NCBI GenBank assembly: GCA_036505275.1
Contig: DASXTS010000500.1
Coordinates: 1 to 24,739, forward strand
DNA from: DASXTS01 sp036505275
GTDB taxonomy: Bacteria; Actinomycetota; Actinomycetes; Mycobacteriales; Pseudonocardiaceae
Length of the DNA stretch: 24,739 bases
Direction: 5' to 3'
Of this stretch, positions 7,297-15,829 are shown one piece after another. Each line of letters begins with the position of its first letter. Position 1 is the stretch's first letter. Made by a program: the position numbers and the translations under genes. The notes under the pieces were generated by a model. It was given only the letters and a program-made list of their open reading frames with translations, made no database searches and was not told the origin of the DNA.

Positions 7297-8963
7297 CCGC
7301 GCACATAGCTGCCGGGCGCCTGCTCCAGCGGCGCGTAACGACGGTTGCCGAGCTTCGCAGGCGCCGTGGTGTGCGCACCGGACCGATCGGCCAGCCACTC
7401 CAGCCAGCGCGGCCACCAGCTGCCGGGCACCCGCTCCGCACCGTCCTGCCACTCCTTGGCGGTAGCCGATCGCCGCGGGTTGCGGAAGTGGGTCGCCTTC
7501 GGGTTGCCCGGCGGGTTGAGGATGCTCTGAATGTGCCCGGAGTTGCTGAGCACGAATTCCACGTCGCCGGTCAGCCGCAGCGAGGACCGGTAGCAGGCGT
7601 CCCAGGGCGTGATGTGGTCGGTGGTCCCGGCGATGACGAACGCGTCGGCGGTGATCTGGCCGAGCTCGATCGGGGTGCCGTCGATGACCAGTCCGCCGGG
7701 CTTGGCGAGCAGGTTGTCCCGGTAGATGTCGATGAACTGGCCGTGCAGGGCCGCGGGCAGCCGGGTGGTGTCGTTGTTCCAGTAGAGAACGTCGAACGCG
7801 GGCGGCTTCTTGCCGAGCAGGTAGTTGTTGACCCAGTAGGACCAGATCAGGTCATTGGGCCGCAGCATGCTGAACATCCGGCCGAGCTCCCGCCCGTCCA
7901 GCACGCCCCGGACGTGCGAACGGCGCTTCGCGGCGGCGAACGCCTCCTCGCTGGCGAAGGTCCCGAGCAGCGTGCGGTCCTCGGCGGTGTCGAAGACACT
8001 GACGAACAGGCTCAGCGCGTTGATCAGGGGCTTCCCGCGGGCGGCGAGGTAGGCGGCCAGCGACACCGAGACCATGCCACCGGAGCAGGCGCCGAGCAGG
8101 TTGACGTCGGGGCTGCCGGTGATCGCGGTGACGGCCTCGATGGCCTCCTCGGCGGCGGCGAGGTAGGCGGCCAGGTCCCAGTCCCGGTGCTCCTTGGTCG
8201 GGTTGCGCCAGCTGATCATGAACACCTGCTGGCCACCGTCGAGCGCGTAGCGCACCAGGCTCTTCTCCGGCGAGAGATCGAAGACGTAGAACTTGTTGAT
8301 CTGCGGCGGCGCGATCACCAGCGGCCGCTCGTGGACCTGCTCGGTGCGCGGGGTGTACTGGATGAGTTCGAGCACCTCGTTGCGGAAGACCACGGCACCC
8401 TCGGTCGAGGCCACGTTATCCCCCACGGTGAACTGCTCGGTGTCGACCTGGCTGGGCATCCCGCCGTTGCGGCGCAGGTCCGAGACGAGCTGCCGCACCC
8501 CGGACACCGCGCTCCCGCCGCCGGTGTCCACGAACCGCTTGACCGCCAGCGGGTTCAGCGGCAGGTTGCTCGGCGCCAGCGCGTCCAGCGCCAGCGACAG
8601 CACGAACCGCACCCGCTCGCGGTCGATGTCGGAGAGCGTCGTGCCGTCGACCCAGGTCTCCAGCTCGTTGTCAGCGGCCAGGTAGAGCTGCAGCAGCGTG
8701 CGGTAGACGAAGTTCTCCGACCAGGCCGGGTCGGCGAAGCGCCGGTCCTTCGGCGCCGGCTGGAACGGCGTCCGGCCGCGGAACGCGTCGACGGCGGCCT
8801 TCGCCAGGTGGGCCAGGCCGCCCGCGGTGTGCATCGGGTGGCGGGCGGCCTCGGCGAGCACCGACCCGACGGAGTCGGTCAGGTCCTTGCGGCGGAACCC
8901 GACGATCGGGTTCGGGCCGCCGATCGAATCGGTCGCCGCGGCGATGTCTGCGGTGGTGGACAT
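7293..8963 (-). CDS. phaC: Polyhydroxyalkanoate synthase
   Basis: 556 residues, ATG at 8961-8963 preceded by AAGGAGAA. An N-terminal PhaC_N region is followed by the alpha/beta-hydrolase core. The lipase-like box is LLGACSGGMVS with nucleophile Cys293. The acid is Asp449 in AGTTDHITPW and the general base is His477 in LSNSGHIQSIL, the standard Cys-Asp-His triad. SWRNPTKEHRDWDL and the N-terminal ENFVYRTLLQLYLAADNELE are also family landmarks. The length is close to class II (mcl) and class I synthases, and no PhaE/PhaR partner is seen nearby, so it should work alone. It polymerises (R)-3-hydroxyacyl-CoA into granules. It starts 99 bp after the acyl-CoA dehydrogenase gene and overlaps the depolymerase start. 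Confidence 0.95.
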   Translation of the reverse strand: MSTTADIAAATDSIGGPNPIVGFRRKDLTDSVGSVLAEAARHPMHTAGGLAHLAKAAVDAFRGRTPFQPAPKDRRFADPAWSENFVYRTLLQLYLAADNELETWVDGTTLSDIDRERVRFVLSLALDALAPSNLPLNPLAVKRFVDTGGGSAVSGVRQLVSDLRRNGGMPSQVDTEQFTVGDNVASTEGAVVFRNEVLELIQYTPRTEQVHERPLVIAPPQINKFYVFDLSPEKSLVRYALDGGQQVFMISWRNPTKEHRDWDLAAYLAAAEEAIEAVTAITGSPDVNLLGACSGGMVSVSLAAYLAARGKPLINALSLFVSVFDTAEDRTLLGTFASEEAFAAAKRRSHVRGVLDGRELGRMFSMLRPNDLIWSYWVNNYLLGKKPPAFDVLYWNNDTTRLPAALHGQFIDIYRDNLLAKPGGLVIDGTPIELGQITADAFVIAGTTDHITPWDACYRSSLRLTGDVEFVLSNSGHIQSILNPPGNPKATHFRNPRRSATAKEWQDGAERVPGSWWPRWLEWLADRSGAHTTAPAKLGNRRYAPLEQAPGSYVRG

Positions 8964-9062
8964 TGATGTTCTCCTTCAGGGGTGTGGTGATCTGTCCAGC
9001 CGCAGGCGGTGGCATGACGTGGGGAGTTGCAGAGTTGCAGGAATCGATGTGTCGATGGGTGA

Positions 9063-10874
9063 CTAGAACCAGGCTTGGGACAGGTCCAGGGTGGTGCGGT
9101 CCAGGCTGGTGAGCAGGTCGAACTGGGGGCCGGTCTTGGGTAGCTCGTAGGTGAAGAAGTACTGGGCGGCCAGACGCTTGCCGTCGTAGAAGTCGCCGTC
9201 CCTGCCTTCTGCGGCCAGCGCCTGGTCGAGCCAGACCCAGGCCACCACGCAGTGCCCGACGGCTTCGAGGTAGGTGCTGGCGTTGGCGAGCGCGAGCTCT
9301 GGGTCGCCCGCGCTCCACAACCGCCTGGTGACGGCTTCGATCCGCTGCGCGGCCTGGCGAAGGCTCTCGCCCCACTCACGCGCCGCCCCGGTGCATTCGG
9401 CGGCCTGAGAGCTGGTGCGCTCGATGGCCTCGAGAAGGAGGCGGAGGGCGGCACCGTCGGCCATCAGAACCTTCCGGCCGAGCAGATCGAGACCGTGGAT
9501 GGCGTGGGTGCCCTCGTGGATGGCGTTGAGGCGGTTGTCTCGGTAGAGCTGCTCCACGTTGTAGTCGCGGGTGTACCCGTAACCCCCGTGGACCTGGACG
9601 GCAAGGTTGTTGGCTTCCAGGGCCCACTGTGCAGGCCAGCTCTTCGCGAGCGGCGTGAGCAGCTCCAGGAGGAGATGGGCACGGTCGCGGGTCGCAGGGT
9701 CCTCGGCGGTGTTGACCTCGTCCACGAGCTTGGCGCAGTAGAGGTCGAGCGCGAGAGCGCCCTCGACGTAGCTCTTCTGCGCCAGGAGCATCCGGCGGAC
9801 GTCGGGATGGGCGATGATCGGTACGGAATCGCCTCCGTTGGCTCCGAGCTGTCGACCCTGAACGCGGGTGCGCGCATAGGCCAGGGACTGCAGGTAACCG
9901 GTGTAGCCCAGGGCGGTGGCGGCGAGACCGACACCGATCCGGGCCTCGTTCATCATGTGGAACATCTGGGCCAGGCCCTGGTTCTCCTGGCCGACCAGAT
10001 AGCCGATGGCGCCGGGCCGGCCGACTGGCTGGTGAGTACCGTCGCCGAAGTTGAGCAGCGCGTTGGTGGTGCCGTGGTTGCCCATCTTGTGGTTCAGCCC
10101 GACCAGGGCGACGTCGTTGCGCTCGGCGGGCTCACCATGCTGGTCGATCAGGTACTTGGGCACGATGAACAGCGAGATGCCCTTGACGCCTGGCGGGCTT
10201 CCGGGAGTCTTCGCGAGGACGAGGTGGACGATGTTCTCGCTGATCTCGTGGTCGCCGCCGGTGATCCACATCTTGCTCCCGGTGATGCGGTAGCTGCCGT
10301 CGGGTTGCGGAACCGCCCGAGTGGTGACGTCGGCCAGCGAGGAGCCGGCACCCGGCTCGGAGAGGCACATCGTGCCGAAGAAGCGACCGGCGATCATCGG
10401 GCGCACCCATTGCTCGACCTGCTCGGGGGTGCCGTAGGTCGTGAGCAGGTTGGCGTTGGCAACAGTCAGCAAGGCGTAGGCGCTGGTGCTGACGTTCGCC
10501 GCCTGGAACCAGCAGTTCGCGGCCTTCGACACGACGTAGGGCAGCTGCATCCCGCCGAGGTCGGCGTCGAACTCGCCGGCGAGGAAGCCCGCTTTGCTGA
10601 GTGCGTCGAGTGCTTCCTTGACCGCGGGGAGGGTGACCACCTCTCCCGTGGCCGCCCGATACGGCTCGTCGGTGTCGCCCAGCTTGTTGTGCGGAGCGAA
10701 CCGGTCGATCGCCAGGTCTGCGGCCAGGTCGAGGACCGCGTCGAACGTCTTCCGGGAATGGTCGCGGTAGCGCTCGCGTGCGCACAGTGACTCCACCTGA
10801 AGCCATTCGTAGAGCAGGAAGTCGAGATCCCGGGGATCGAGCAGTGGCGGGTCGGACTTGAGGTTGTGCTTCAT
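9063..10874 (-). CDS. Acyl-CoA dehydrogenase, long DmdC-like type
   Basis: 603 residues. The ATG at 10872-10874 overlaps the preceding stop (ATGA), which decides the start. Domains in order are an N-terminal extension (1-45), the helical N domain, the beta domain with MCLSEPGAGSSLADVTTRA (about 169-187) and KMWITGGDHEISENIVHLVL, and the FAD helical domain with QVHGGYGYTRDYNVEQLYRD. The catalytic base is Glu454 in AIHEGTHAIHGLDLLGRKV. An extra C-terminal helical domain makes it about 600 residues, as in DmdC-type (methylmercaptopropionyl-CoA) and related dehydrogenases rather than the 380-residue classical type. It makes trans-2-enoyl-CoA with FAD. In this operon it probably feeds the hydratases. 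Chain-length preference is not readable. Confidence 0.92.
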   Translation of the reverse strand: MKHNLKSDPPLLDPRDLDFLLYEWLQVESLCARERYRDHSRKTFDAVLDLAADLAIDRFAPHNKLGDTDEPYRAATGEVVTLPAVKEALDALSKAGFLAGEFDADLGGMQLPYVVSKAANCWFQAANVSTSAYALLTVANANLLTTYGTPEQVEQWVRPMIAGRFFGTMCLSEPGAGSSLADVTTRAVPQPDGSYRITGSKMWITGGDHEISENIVHLVLAKTPGSPPGVKGISLFIVPKYLIDQHGEPAERNDVALVGLNHKMGNHGTTNALLNFGDGTHQPVGRPGAIGYLVGQENQGLAQMFHMMNEARIGVGLAATALGYTGYLQSLAYARTRVQGRQLGANGGDSVPIIAHPDVRRMLLAQKSYVEGALALDLYCAKLVDEVNTAEDPATRDRAHLLLELLTPLAKSWPAQWALEANNLAVQVHGGYGYTRDYNVEQLYRDNRLNAIHEGTHAIHGLDLLGRKVLMADGAALRLLLEAIERTSSQAAECTGAAREWGESLRQAAQRIEAVTRRLWSAGDPELALANASTYLEAVGHCVVAWVWLDQALAAEGRDGDFYDGKRLAAQYFFTYELPKTGPQFDLLTSLDRTTLDLSQAWF

Positions 10875-11887
10875 GCCACGCGTTCCAGTTCGAGAATCAG
10901 CTTTCCGGTGTTCGCGCCGGTGAACAGCCGCGTCAACGTCCTCGGGAACGCGAGGATCGAGTCGTGAACGATGTCCTCGACGTTGTGGAGGCGGCCGTCG
11001 GCGAGCCACTGGGCCAGCGCGTCGATGGCCTCTGCGTAGCGGTCCTCGTAGTCGGTGACGACGAAGCCCTCCATCCGTGCCCGGGCGATCAAAAGGGCCA
11101 GGTAGTTGTTCGGTCCCTGCGCACCGGCCGTGGAGTTGTACTGGGACACCGCGCCACAGATCACCACCGTTGCCCCCTGGGCCAGTCGAAGCAGCCCATC
11201 GTCGAGGATGTCTCCACCGACGTTGTCGAAGAACACGTCGACGCCACCCGGCGCGTGAGCGTGCAACGCCTGTCGAACGTTCTCGGACTTGTAGTCGATA
11301 GCGGCATCGAACCCGAGCTCATTGACGAGGTAGCGGCACTTCTTGGTGCCCCCGGCGATGCCGATGACCCGGCCACCGTGCAGCTTCGCGATCTGGCCGA
11401 CGGTGCTGCCCACCGCGCCGGCCGCGCCGCTGACCGCGACCGTCTGCCCGGACTGGAACCGTCCGACGTCGAGCAGACCGAAGTACGCGGTCAGTCCGGT
11501 CAGACCTAGCAGACCGAGATAGGCACTGGTCGGAACCGGTAGTTCGCGGTCGATGCGGCGCACGCCGCGACCGTCGCTGAGCGCATACTCCTGTACACCG
11601 AACTCCCCGGTGACCAGCTCGCCGACCGGGAAGTCGGGATGGCGAGAAGCGACGACCGCACCTGTCCCGTAGGCGCGCATGACCTGCCCGATCTCCACCG
11701 GCGGGATGTAGGACTTTCCAGCGTTCATCCAGCCCCGCATCGCGGGGTCGAGAGAAAGCTGCTGCAGCTGTACGACGAACTGTCCGTCGCCCGGGTCCGG
11801 CACCGGCTCGGTGACCAGATCCCAGTCCGTTTCCTGCGCTGCGCCGACCGGGCGGTGGGCGAGACGGTATTGCCTGTTCGTGTTCAT
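10871..11887 (-). CDS. NADP-dependent PTGR/CurA-type oxidoreductase (MDR family)
   Basis: 338 residues, ATG at 11885-11887 overlapping the enoyl-CoA hydratase stop. It belongs to the zinc-independent medium-chain reductase group that includes leukotriene B4 12-hydroxydehydrogenase/prostaglandin reductase and bacterial CurA. Landmarks are LSLDPAMRGWMN, LGLTGLTAYFGLLDVGRFQS, the nucleotide-binding VSGAAGAVGSTVGQIAKLHG with RVIGIAGGTKKC, VDVFFDNVGGDILDDGL and a C-terminal NTGKLILEL. No structural or catalytic zinc cysteines are present. These enzymes reduce the alpha,beta double bond of enones or enals with NADPH. In this context it could reduce enoyl intermediates or detoxify aldehydes. Its stop overlaps the start of the acyl-CoA dehydrogenase, so it sits in a coupled trio. 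Confidence 0.9.
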   Translation of the reverse strand: MNTNRQYRLAHRPVGAAQETDWDLVTEPVPDPGDGQFVVQLQQLSLDPAMRGWMNAGKSYIPPVEIGQVMRAYGTGAVVASRHPDFPVGELVTGEFGVQEYALSDGRGVRRIDRELPVPTSAYLGLLGLTGLTAYFGLLDVGRFQSGQTVAVSGAAGAVGSTVGQIAKLHGGRVIGIAGGTKKCRYLVNELGFDAAIDYKSENVRQALHAHAPGGVDVFFDNVGGDILDDGLLRLAQGATVVICGAVSQYNSTAGAQGPNNYLALLIARARMEGFVVTDYEDRYAEAIDALAQWLADGRLHNVEDIVHDSILAFPRTLTRLFTGANTGKLILELERVA

Positions 11888-12717
11888 TTTCCGGTGAACC
11901 GTGCCTCTCGACGCTCGATGAACGAGGACATGCCTTCCCGGCCGTCCTCGGTGTGCAGGAGTGCGGACATGTCGGATTCCAGGCGGTCGAACGCGGCCTT
12001 CTCGCCCTCGAGCCGGGCGCGGTGCGCGGACTCCAACGTGGTCTTCACCCCGAGGGGTCCGGACTTCTCGCTGATGTACTCAGCGATCTGGATCGCCCGG
12101 TCGAGCTGGTCGCCGGGCTCCACGACCTCCTGCACCAGTCCGATCCGCAGCGCCTCCTGGGCGTCGTACGGTTCCCCCGTCAGCAGCCAGCGCATCGCGT
12201 TGCCCCAGCCCGCGTCGCGCGGCAGGCGAATGGTCGCCCCGCCGAAGGCGTAGATGCCTCGGTTGATCTCCATCTGCGAGAACCGCGCGTCCGACGCGGC
12301 GATCCGGATGTCGGCGGCGAGCATCAGCTCGATGGCCAGGGTCATGACCCAGCCTTGGACCGCCATCACCAGTGGCGTGGTCCAGATTCCGTCCTTGCGC
12401 CAAGGATCACGCAGTCCCGGGCGGGTGAAGTCGGCCACCCCTTCCTCGATCCGCGGGCCGACCTCTGCGAGATCCAGGCCTCCCGTGAAGTGTTCTCCGC
12501 GGCCGAACAGCACCCCGCATCGGATCTCCGGGTCGTGCTCGAGGCGGTGGTAGGCGCGAGCCAGCTGATCGATCAGCTCCAGGTTGAAGGCGTTGCGCTT
12601 GTCGGGACGGTTCAACCCGATCAGCAGGACGTGGCCGCGCCGTTCCACGGTCACCGCCGGGGCGGGGTCAGCCCCATCCAGCCGCGTGGACTGCGCCGTG
12701 GCTTCTTCGGTCTTCAC
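11884..12717 (-). CDS. Enoyl-CoA hydratase/isomerase (crotonase family)
   Basis: 277 residues from the GTG at 12715-12717, with AAAGGGAG just upstream. Longer open-frame starts would cover the operator region and are unlikely. The crotonase core shows GLNRPDKRNAF, the oxyanion segment GRGEHFTGGLDLAEV, VQGWVMTLAIELMLAADIRI and FSQMEINRGIYAFGGATIRL. Glu130 and Glu150 lie 20 residues apart, the spacing of the two catalytic glutamates of rat enoyl-CoA hydratase, so hydratase activity is plausible. Crotonases make the (S)-isomer, which contrasts with the MaoC protein at the operon end. It is the first gene of the minus-strand operon, about 43 bp downstream of a predicted HxlR-type site. Confidence 0.9.
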   Translation of the reverse strand: MKTEEATAQSTRLDGADPAPAVTVERRGHVLLIGLNRPDKRNAFNLELIDQLARAYHRLEHDPEIRCGVLFGRGEHFTGGLDLAEVGPRIEEGVADFTRPGLRDPWRKDGIWTTPLVMAVQGWVMTLAIELMLAADIRIAASDARFSQMEINRGIYAFGGATIRLPRDAGWGNAMRWLLTGEPYDAQEALRIGLVQEVVEPGDQLDRAIQIAEYISEKSGPLGVKTTLESAHRARLEGEKAAFDRLESDMSALLHTEDGREGMSSFIERREARFTGK

Positions 12718-12922
12718 GGTCTCCCTTTCGTCGACACTGTTCGTCGGACGACCGAAATCTAGTCGCATTTTGCTACTTATGGAAGGCCCTGGCGAGAACT
12801 CATGTTGCCAAGAGTGCGAGCCCATACACAGGCCAACATGCCCCTTGCGCAGGTCGCCCACCGTGGGGCATCATCTACCACGTAGTTGTGAAATGCGACT
12901 ACTTGAGCGATGGAGTGAAGCA
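12718..12922. promoter_or_regulatory. Divergent promoter region of the PHA/acyl-CoA island
   Basis: This 205-bp region separates the minus-strand operon from the plus-strand SDR/ligase genes. It holds two related 17-bp sites. AGTCGCATTTTGCTACT lies at 12761-12777. On the opposite strand AGTCGCATTTCACAACT lies at 12900-12884, flanked into a GTAGT-N11-ACTAC inverted repeat at 12882-12902. Ten consecutive bases, AGTCGCATTT, are identical in the two sites and face opposite ways. The second site ends 20 bp before the SDR start and would block that promoter. The same motif occurs at 16550-16566 before the HxlR gene. I infer operators for that regulator. Confidence 0.65.
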
Positions 12923-13684
12923 ATGAGTGTGCTCGACATGTTCCGCCTCGACGGTCAGGTCGCCGTCGTCACCGGCGCCTCGTCCGGGCTGGGCGTCGCC
13001 TTCGCCCGGGGGCTGGCGGAGGCCGGGGCCGACCTGGTTCTCGCGGCGCGGCGCGCCGATCGGCTCGAGGCCACGAAGGCGATGGTCGAAGGGCTGGGCC
13101 GGCGCGCGATAACCGTCCAGGCCGATGTGTCGGTGCCCGCGGATGCCACGCGCGTCGCTGAGGCCGCAGTCTCCGAGTTCGGAAAGGTCGACATCCTGAT
13201 CAACAATGCGGGGATCTCCGCGGCGGTCCCCGCGACCCGTGAGACCCCCGAGGACTTCCAGCGCGTTCTGGACGTGAATCTGTCGGGTACCTACTGGATG
13301 GCGCAGGCGTGCGGACGAGTGATGGAGCCCGACAGCGTCATCGTCAACATCTCCAGCGTTCTGGGCATCACCACAGCCGGTCTTCCCCAGGCGGCCTACG
13401 CCTCGAGCAAGGCGGGTGTCATCGGACTCACCCGCGACCTCGCAAGCCAGTGGACAGGACGCAAGGGAATCCGCGTCTGCGCGGTGGCCCCTGGCTTCTT
13501 CGAGTCCGAGATGACCGACAAATACCCCGACGGCTACGTCGAGCAGACCATGCCCCGAGTGCTGTCGGGGCGGTTCGGCGCTCCCGAAGAGCTCGCCGCC
13601 ACCGTGGTCTTCCTCGCCAGCAGAGCCGGTGGCTACATCACCGGCACGACCCTCCCGGTCGACGGTGGCCTGACCGTCACCTGA
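12923..13684 (+). CDS. Short-chain dehydrogenase/reductase (FabG/PhaB-like)
   Basis: 253 residues, ATG at 12923 with GGAG eight bases upstream. It is a classical SDR: TGASSGLG cofactor motif (17-24), an AARR pair after beta2 suggesting NADP preference, NNAG (94-97), catalytic Ser144 in VNISSVLG, and Tyr159/Lys163 in YASSK. The C-terminus reads FLASRAGGYITGTTLPVDGG, the standard FabG ending. It may interconvert 3-oxoacyl-CoA and 3-hydroxyacyl-CoA, the PhaB/FabG reaction that supplies PHA monomers, but SDR substrates are hard to predict. It is divergent from the phaC operon, shares its putative operator region, and is followed by an acyl-CoA ligase on the same strand. Confidence 0.9.
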   Translation: MSVLDMFRLDGQVAVVTGASSGLGVAFARGLAEAGADLVLAARRADRLEATKAMVEGLGRRAITVQADVSVPADATRVAEAAVSEFGKVDILINNAGISAAVPATRETPEDFQRVLDVNLSGTYWMAQACGRVMEPDSVIVNISSVLGITTAGLPQAAYASSKAGVIGLTRDLASQWTGRKGIRVCAVAPGFFESEMTDKYPDGYVEQTMPRVLSGRFGAPEELAATVVFLASRAGGYITGTTLPVDGGLTVT

Positions 13685-13712
13685 GACCGACTTGCGGGCA
13701 CCCGCCCGCGCG

Positions 13713-13729
13713 CCGTCCCGCCGGGACGG
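13713..13729 (+). terminator. Perfect hairpin between SDR and acyl-CoA ligase
   Basis: CCGTCCC-GCC-GGGACGG gives a 7-bp GC-rich stem with a 3-base loop, 29 bp after the SDR stop. No T-run follows, as is usual for actinomycetes. It could be a partial terminator or an mRNA-processing stem that lowers ligase expression relative to the SDR. Confidence 0.4.
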
Positions 13730-13800
13730 AGCAACCGATTCGCATGCATCCACCGCCCCAGCAAGCAGCACAGCACCGTCACGGAGTTAGGACAGTTCAG

Positions 13801-15267
13801 ATGGAGAACCTCGCAGCACTCGTCGACGACGGCGCCGCCCTGGGCCCGGCCCGACCGGCCTTCGTCCATGCCGACGGTGTCGTGTCCTACGGCGACCTCG
13901 TCGACCAGATCTCGGCATCCCGGGCGGCCCTGCGGGATCTCGGTGTGCAGCGCGGGGACCGTGTGGCGATCAGCCTGGCCTTCGCTCCCGACTTTGCCGT
14001 GGCGTTCTACGGCGCTCTCGGGATCGGGGCCATCGCAGTCCCGATGAACCCGGCGCTGACGCCCCGAGAAGCCGGGCACTACCTCGCAGACTCCGGCGCC
14101 AAGGTGCTCCTCGCCCATCCCCACGCGGCTGCCTGGACGACCAGTCGCGACGTGCAGCTCGTCGGGCCCGACCAGTTGCGCACCCACGTCGGTCGCGCCG
14201 AGCTGGTCTCACTGGATGCTGAGGACACGGCTGTCATCCTGTACACCTCCGGAACGACCGGCACGCCCAAGGGTGCCGAACTCACGCACGGCAACCTGGC
14301 CTTCAACGCCACCACCCTGGCCGACCTCGCCATCATCGGACCCCTGCCGAGCGATGTCGTCGCCGGTGTTCTCCCGCTCTTCCACACCATGGGCCTGACC
14401 GTTCTCAACCTCACCCTCGCAGCAGGGGCCGCGATGTGGCCGGTGGAGAAGTTCGACGCCCGCCAGATCGCCGAGCTGATCGACTCCGCACAGATCACCC
14501 TCCTGGCCGGGGTGCCCACCCACGTGCAAATGATCATGACCCACTCCGAGGACCTCCGGTTCCGCACGCCCCTACGCCGTGTGACCACCGGCGGCGCGGA
14601 GATCCAGCCCACCCTGAGGACGTGGGTCGAGGAAAGGTTGGGTACCCCCGTCATCGAGGGATACGGCCTCACCGAGGCCTCCCCGACCGTGGCCTCCCAC
14701 CGCGACGACGCCGAGATCCGCAACGGCTCGGCCGGCCGGCCCCTCCCCGGGGTGGACGTCCAGATCGTCGACCCGCAAGGCAACCGCGTTCCACCCGGAG
14801 AACTCGGCGAGATCATCGTGCGTGGACCGAACGTCATGAAGGGGTACTGGAACAACCCCGACGCAACCGCGCAGGCCGTCAGCGGCGGCTGGCTCGCCAC
14901 CGGTGACATCGGACGGGTCGACGCAGACGGCTACCTCTACCTCGTCGACCGGCTCAAGCAGCTGATCATCCGAGGGGGCTACAACGTCTACCCCCGCGAG
15001 ATCGAGACGGTCCTGAGGGAGCACCCGGCCGTGGCGGATGTAGCAGTCGTCGGCATCCCGGACGACCGGCTGGGCGAGGAGATCGCCGCGTTCATCGTCG
15101 GAACCGATGCGCCCCGCGCCGAGCAGCAGATCCGCGAACACGCCCGCGCCAACCTCGCGTCGTACAAGTCACCCCGGCGTTTCATCTTCGTGGACGAGCT
15201 GCCCAAGACGCCCACGGGCAAGATCGCCCGGGCCGAGCTCCGGTCGTCGCTCCTGCCAACAGAATGA
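13801..15267 (+). CDS. AMP-forming acyl-CoA synthetase (long/medium-chain type)
   Basis: 488 residues from the ATG at 13801. The open frame continues upstream without a better start. The ANL motifs are complete: ILYTSGTTGTPKGAELTHGN (phosphate loop), PLFHTMGL, TTGGAEIQP, EGYGLTEASPTVA, and WLATGDIGRVDADGYLYLVD. These are followed by RLKQLIIRGGYNVYPREIE (hinge) and the C-terminal LPKTPTGKIARAEL with the adenylation Lys. It activates a carboxylic acid to its CoA thioester through an acyl-adenylate. As the only complete ligase in the island, it probably charges the fatty or aryl acid that the acyl-CoA dehydrogenase then oxidises. It lies 116 bp after the SDR, probably in the same transcript. Confidence 0.93.
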   Translation: MENLAALVDDGAALGPARPAFVHADGVVSYGDLVDQISASRAALRDLGVQRGDRVAISLAFAPDFAVAFYGALGIGAIAVPMNPALTPREAGHYLADSGAKVLLAHPHAAAWTTSRDVQLVGPDQLRTHVGRAELVSLDAEDTAVILYTSGTTGTPKGAELTHGNLAFNATTLADLAIIGPLPSDVVAGVLPLFHTMGLTVLNLTLAAGAAMWPVEKFDARQIAELIDSAQITLLAGVPTHVQMIMTHSEDLRFRTPLRRVTTGGAEIQPTLRTWVEERLGTPVIEGYGLTEASPTVASHRDDAEIRNGSAGRPLPGVDVQIVDPQGNRVPPGELGEIIVRGPNVMKGYWNNPDATAQAVSGGWLATGDIGRVDADGYLYLVDRLKQLIIRGGYNVYPREIETVLREHPAVADVAVVGIPDDRLGEEIAAFIVGTDAPRAEQQIREHARANLASYKSPRRFIFVDELPKTPTGKIARAELRSSLLPTE

Positions 15268-15353
15268 CGAGCTCCTTTTCCGGAGTGGCCAGCCCAACAC
15301 TGCATGACCTCACGAGCCTTATGCAATCAGTTTCATAAAGGAGGGATCTTGAC

Positions 15354-15568
15354 ATGGACCCACTGGACTTCACCGACAAGACCGTCTTCGTCGCCGGCGG
15401 CACCAGCGGCATCAACCGGAGTATAGCCGAGGGCTTCGCCCGGGCAGGCGCCCGAGTCGCGGTGATGAGCCGCTCTCAGGACAAGGTCGACGCCACCGTC
15501 GCGCGCCTGACGGAGCTGGGCGCCCAGGCCGGCGGCGGAGCGGCGGATGTCCGCGACTACGCCGCGCC
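15354..15568 (+). pseudogene. SDR, N-terminal fragment only
   Basis: A strong ribosome site (AAAGGAGGG) and ATG at 15354 start DKTVFVAGGTSGINRSIAEG, FARAGARVAVMSRSQDKVDA, TVARLTEL, and finally AADVRDYA. This is the Rossmann half of a short-chain dehydrogenase up to the ADV block before NNAG. The homology then stops abruptly near 15565 and sequence of a different protein follows. In the cofactor motif the usual last Gly is Asn (GGTSGIN). Catalytic Ser, Tyr and Lys are all missing, so it is non-functional. The intact translation signals suggest recent truncation. Confidence 0.8.
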
Positions 15569-15829
15569 TTGGTGGAGGCCGGATTGAAGATCGACGCACC
15601 CACGCTGCTCGTGCTAGGTGAGCACGACGTGCTCTTCTGCAAACCACCCGAGCACAGCCCGTGCTCCACCGAGCAAGCCGTCAGCTCACAGCAGCTCTAC
15701 TTCGGCCCGGACGCGAAGCTGCAGGCCCACATCCAGCACGGCGCGGGCCACGACATCGCGCTCGAGTTGAACAACGGCCAAGGATTCCGGGCGATGCTGT
15801 CCTGGCTGCGGACAAACTTCCCGCTCTGA
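15569..15829 (+). pseudogene. Alpha/beta-hydrolase, C-terminal fragment
   Basis: In a frame different from the SDR fragment the sequence reads LKIDAPTLLVLGEHDVLF, then LQAHIQHGAGHDIALELN, and ends SWLRTNFPL with TGA at 15827-15829. GEHD gives the acid residue and GAGHD the catalytic His of an alpha/beta-hydrolase. The nucleophile half is absent. It is directly abutted to the SDR fragment, so one deletion or illegitimate recombination event joined the start of one gene to the end of another. Confidence 0.75.

Noticed and set aside
6876..8966. Very long plus-strand frame opposite phaC and the depolymerase
   Set aside because: It mirrors two well-supported genes. Its residues are Arg/Gly/Ala/Val-biased without motifs, as expected for antisense frames in high-GC DNA.
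8964..9062. Small gene or phasin between the acyl-CoA dehydrogenase and phaC
   Set aside because: Only 99 bp, with no open frame of useful length. It contains just a short direct repeat (AGTTGCAG twice) and the phaC ribosome site.
9252..10790. Long plus-strand frame opposite the acyl-CoA dehydrogenase
   Set aside because: Antisense shadow of a gene with complete catalytic motifs.
12584..12922. N-terminal extension of the SDR frame across the divergent promoter
   Set aside because: The SDR starts normally at 12923 with a ribosome site. The extension overlaps echA and the operator region and has no homology-like pattern.
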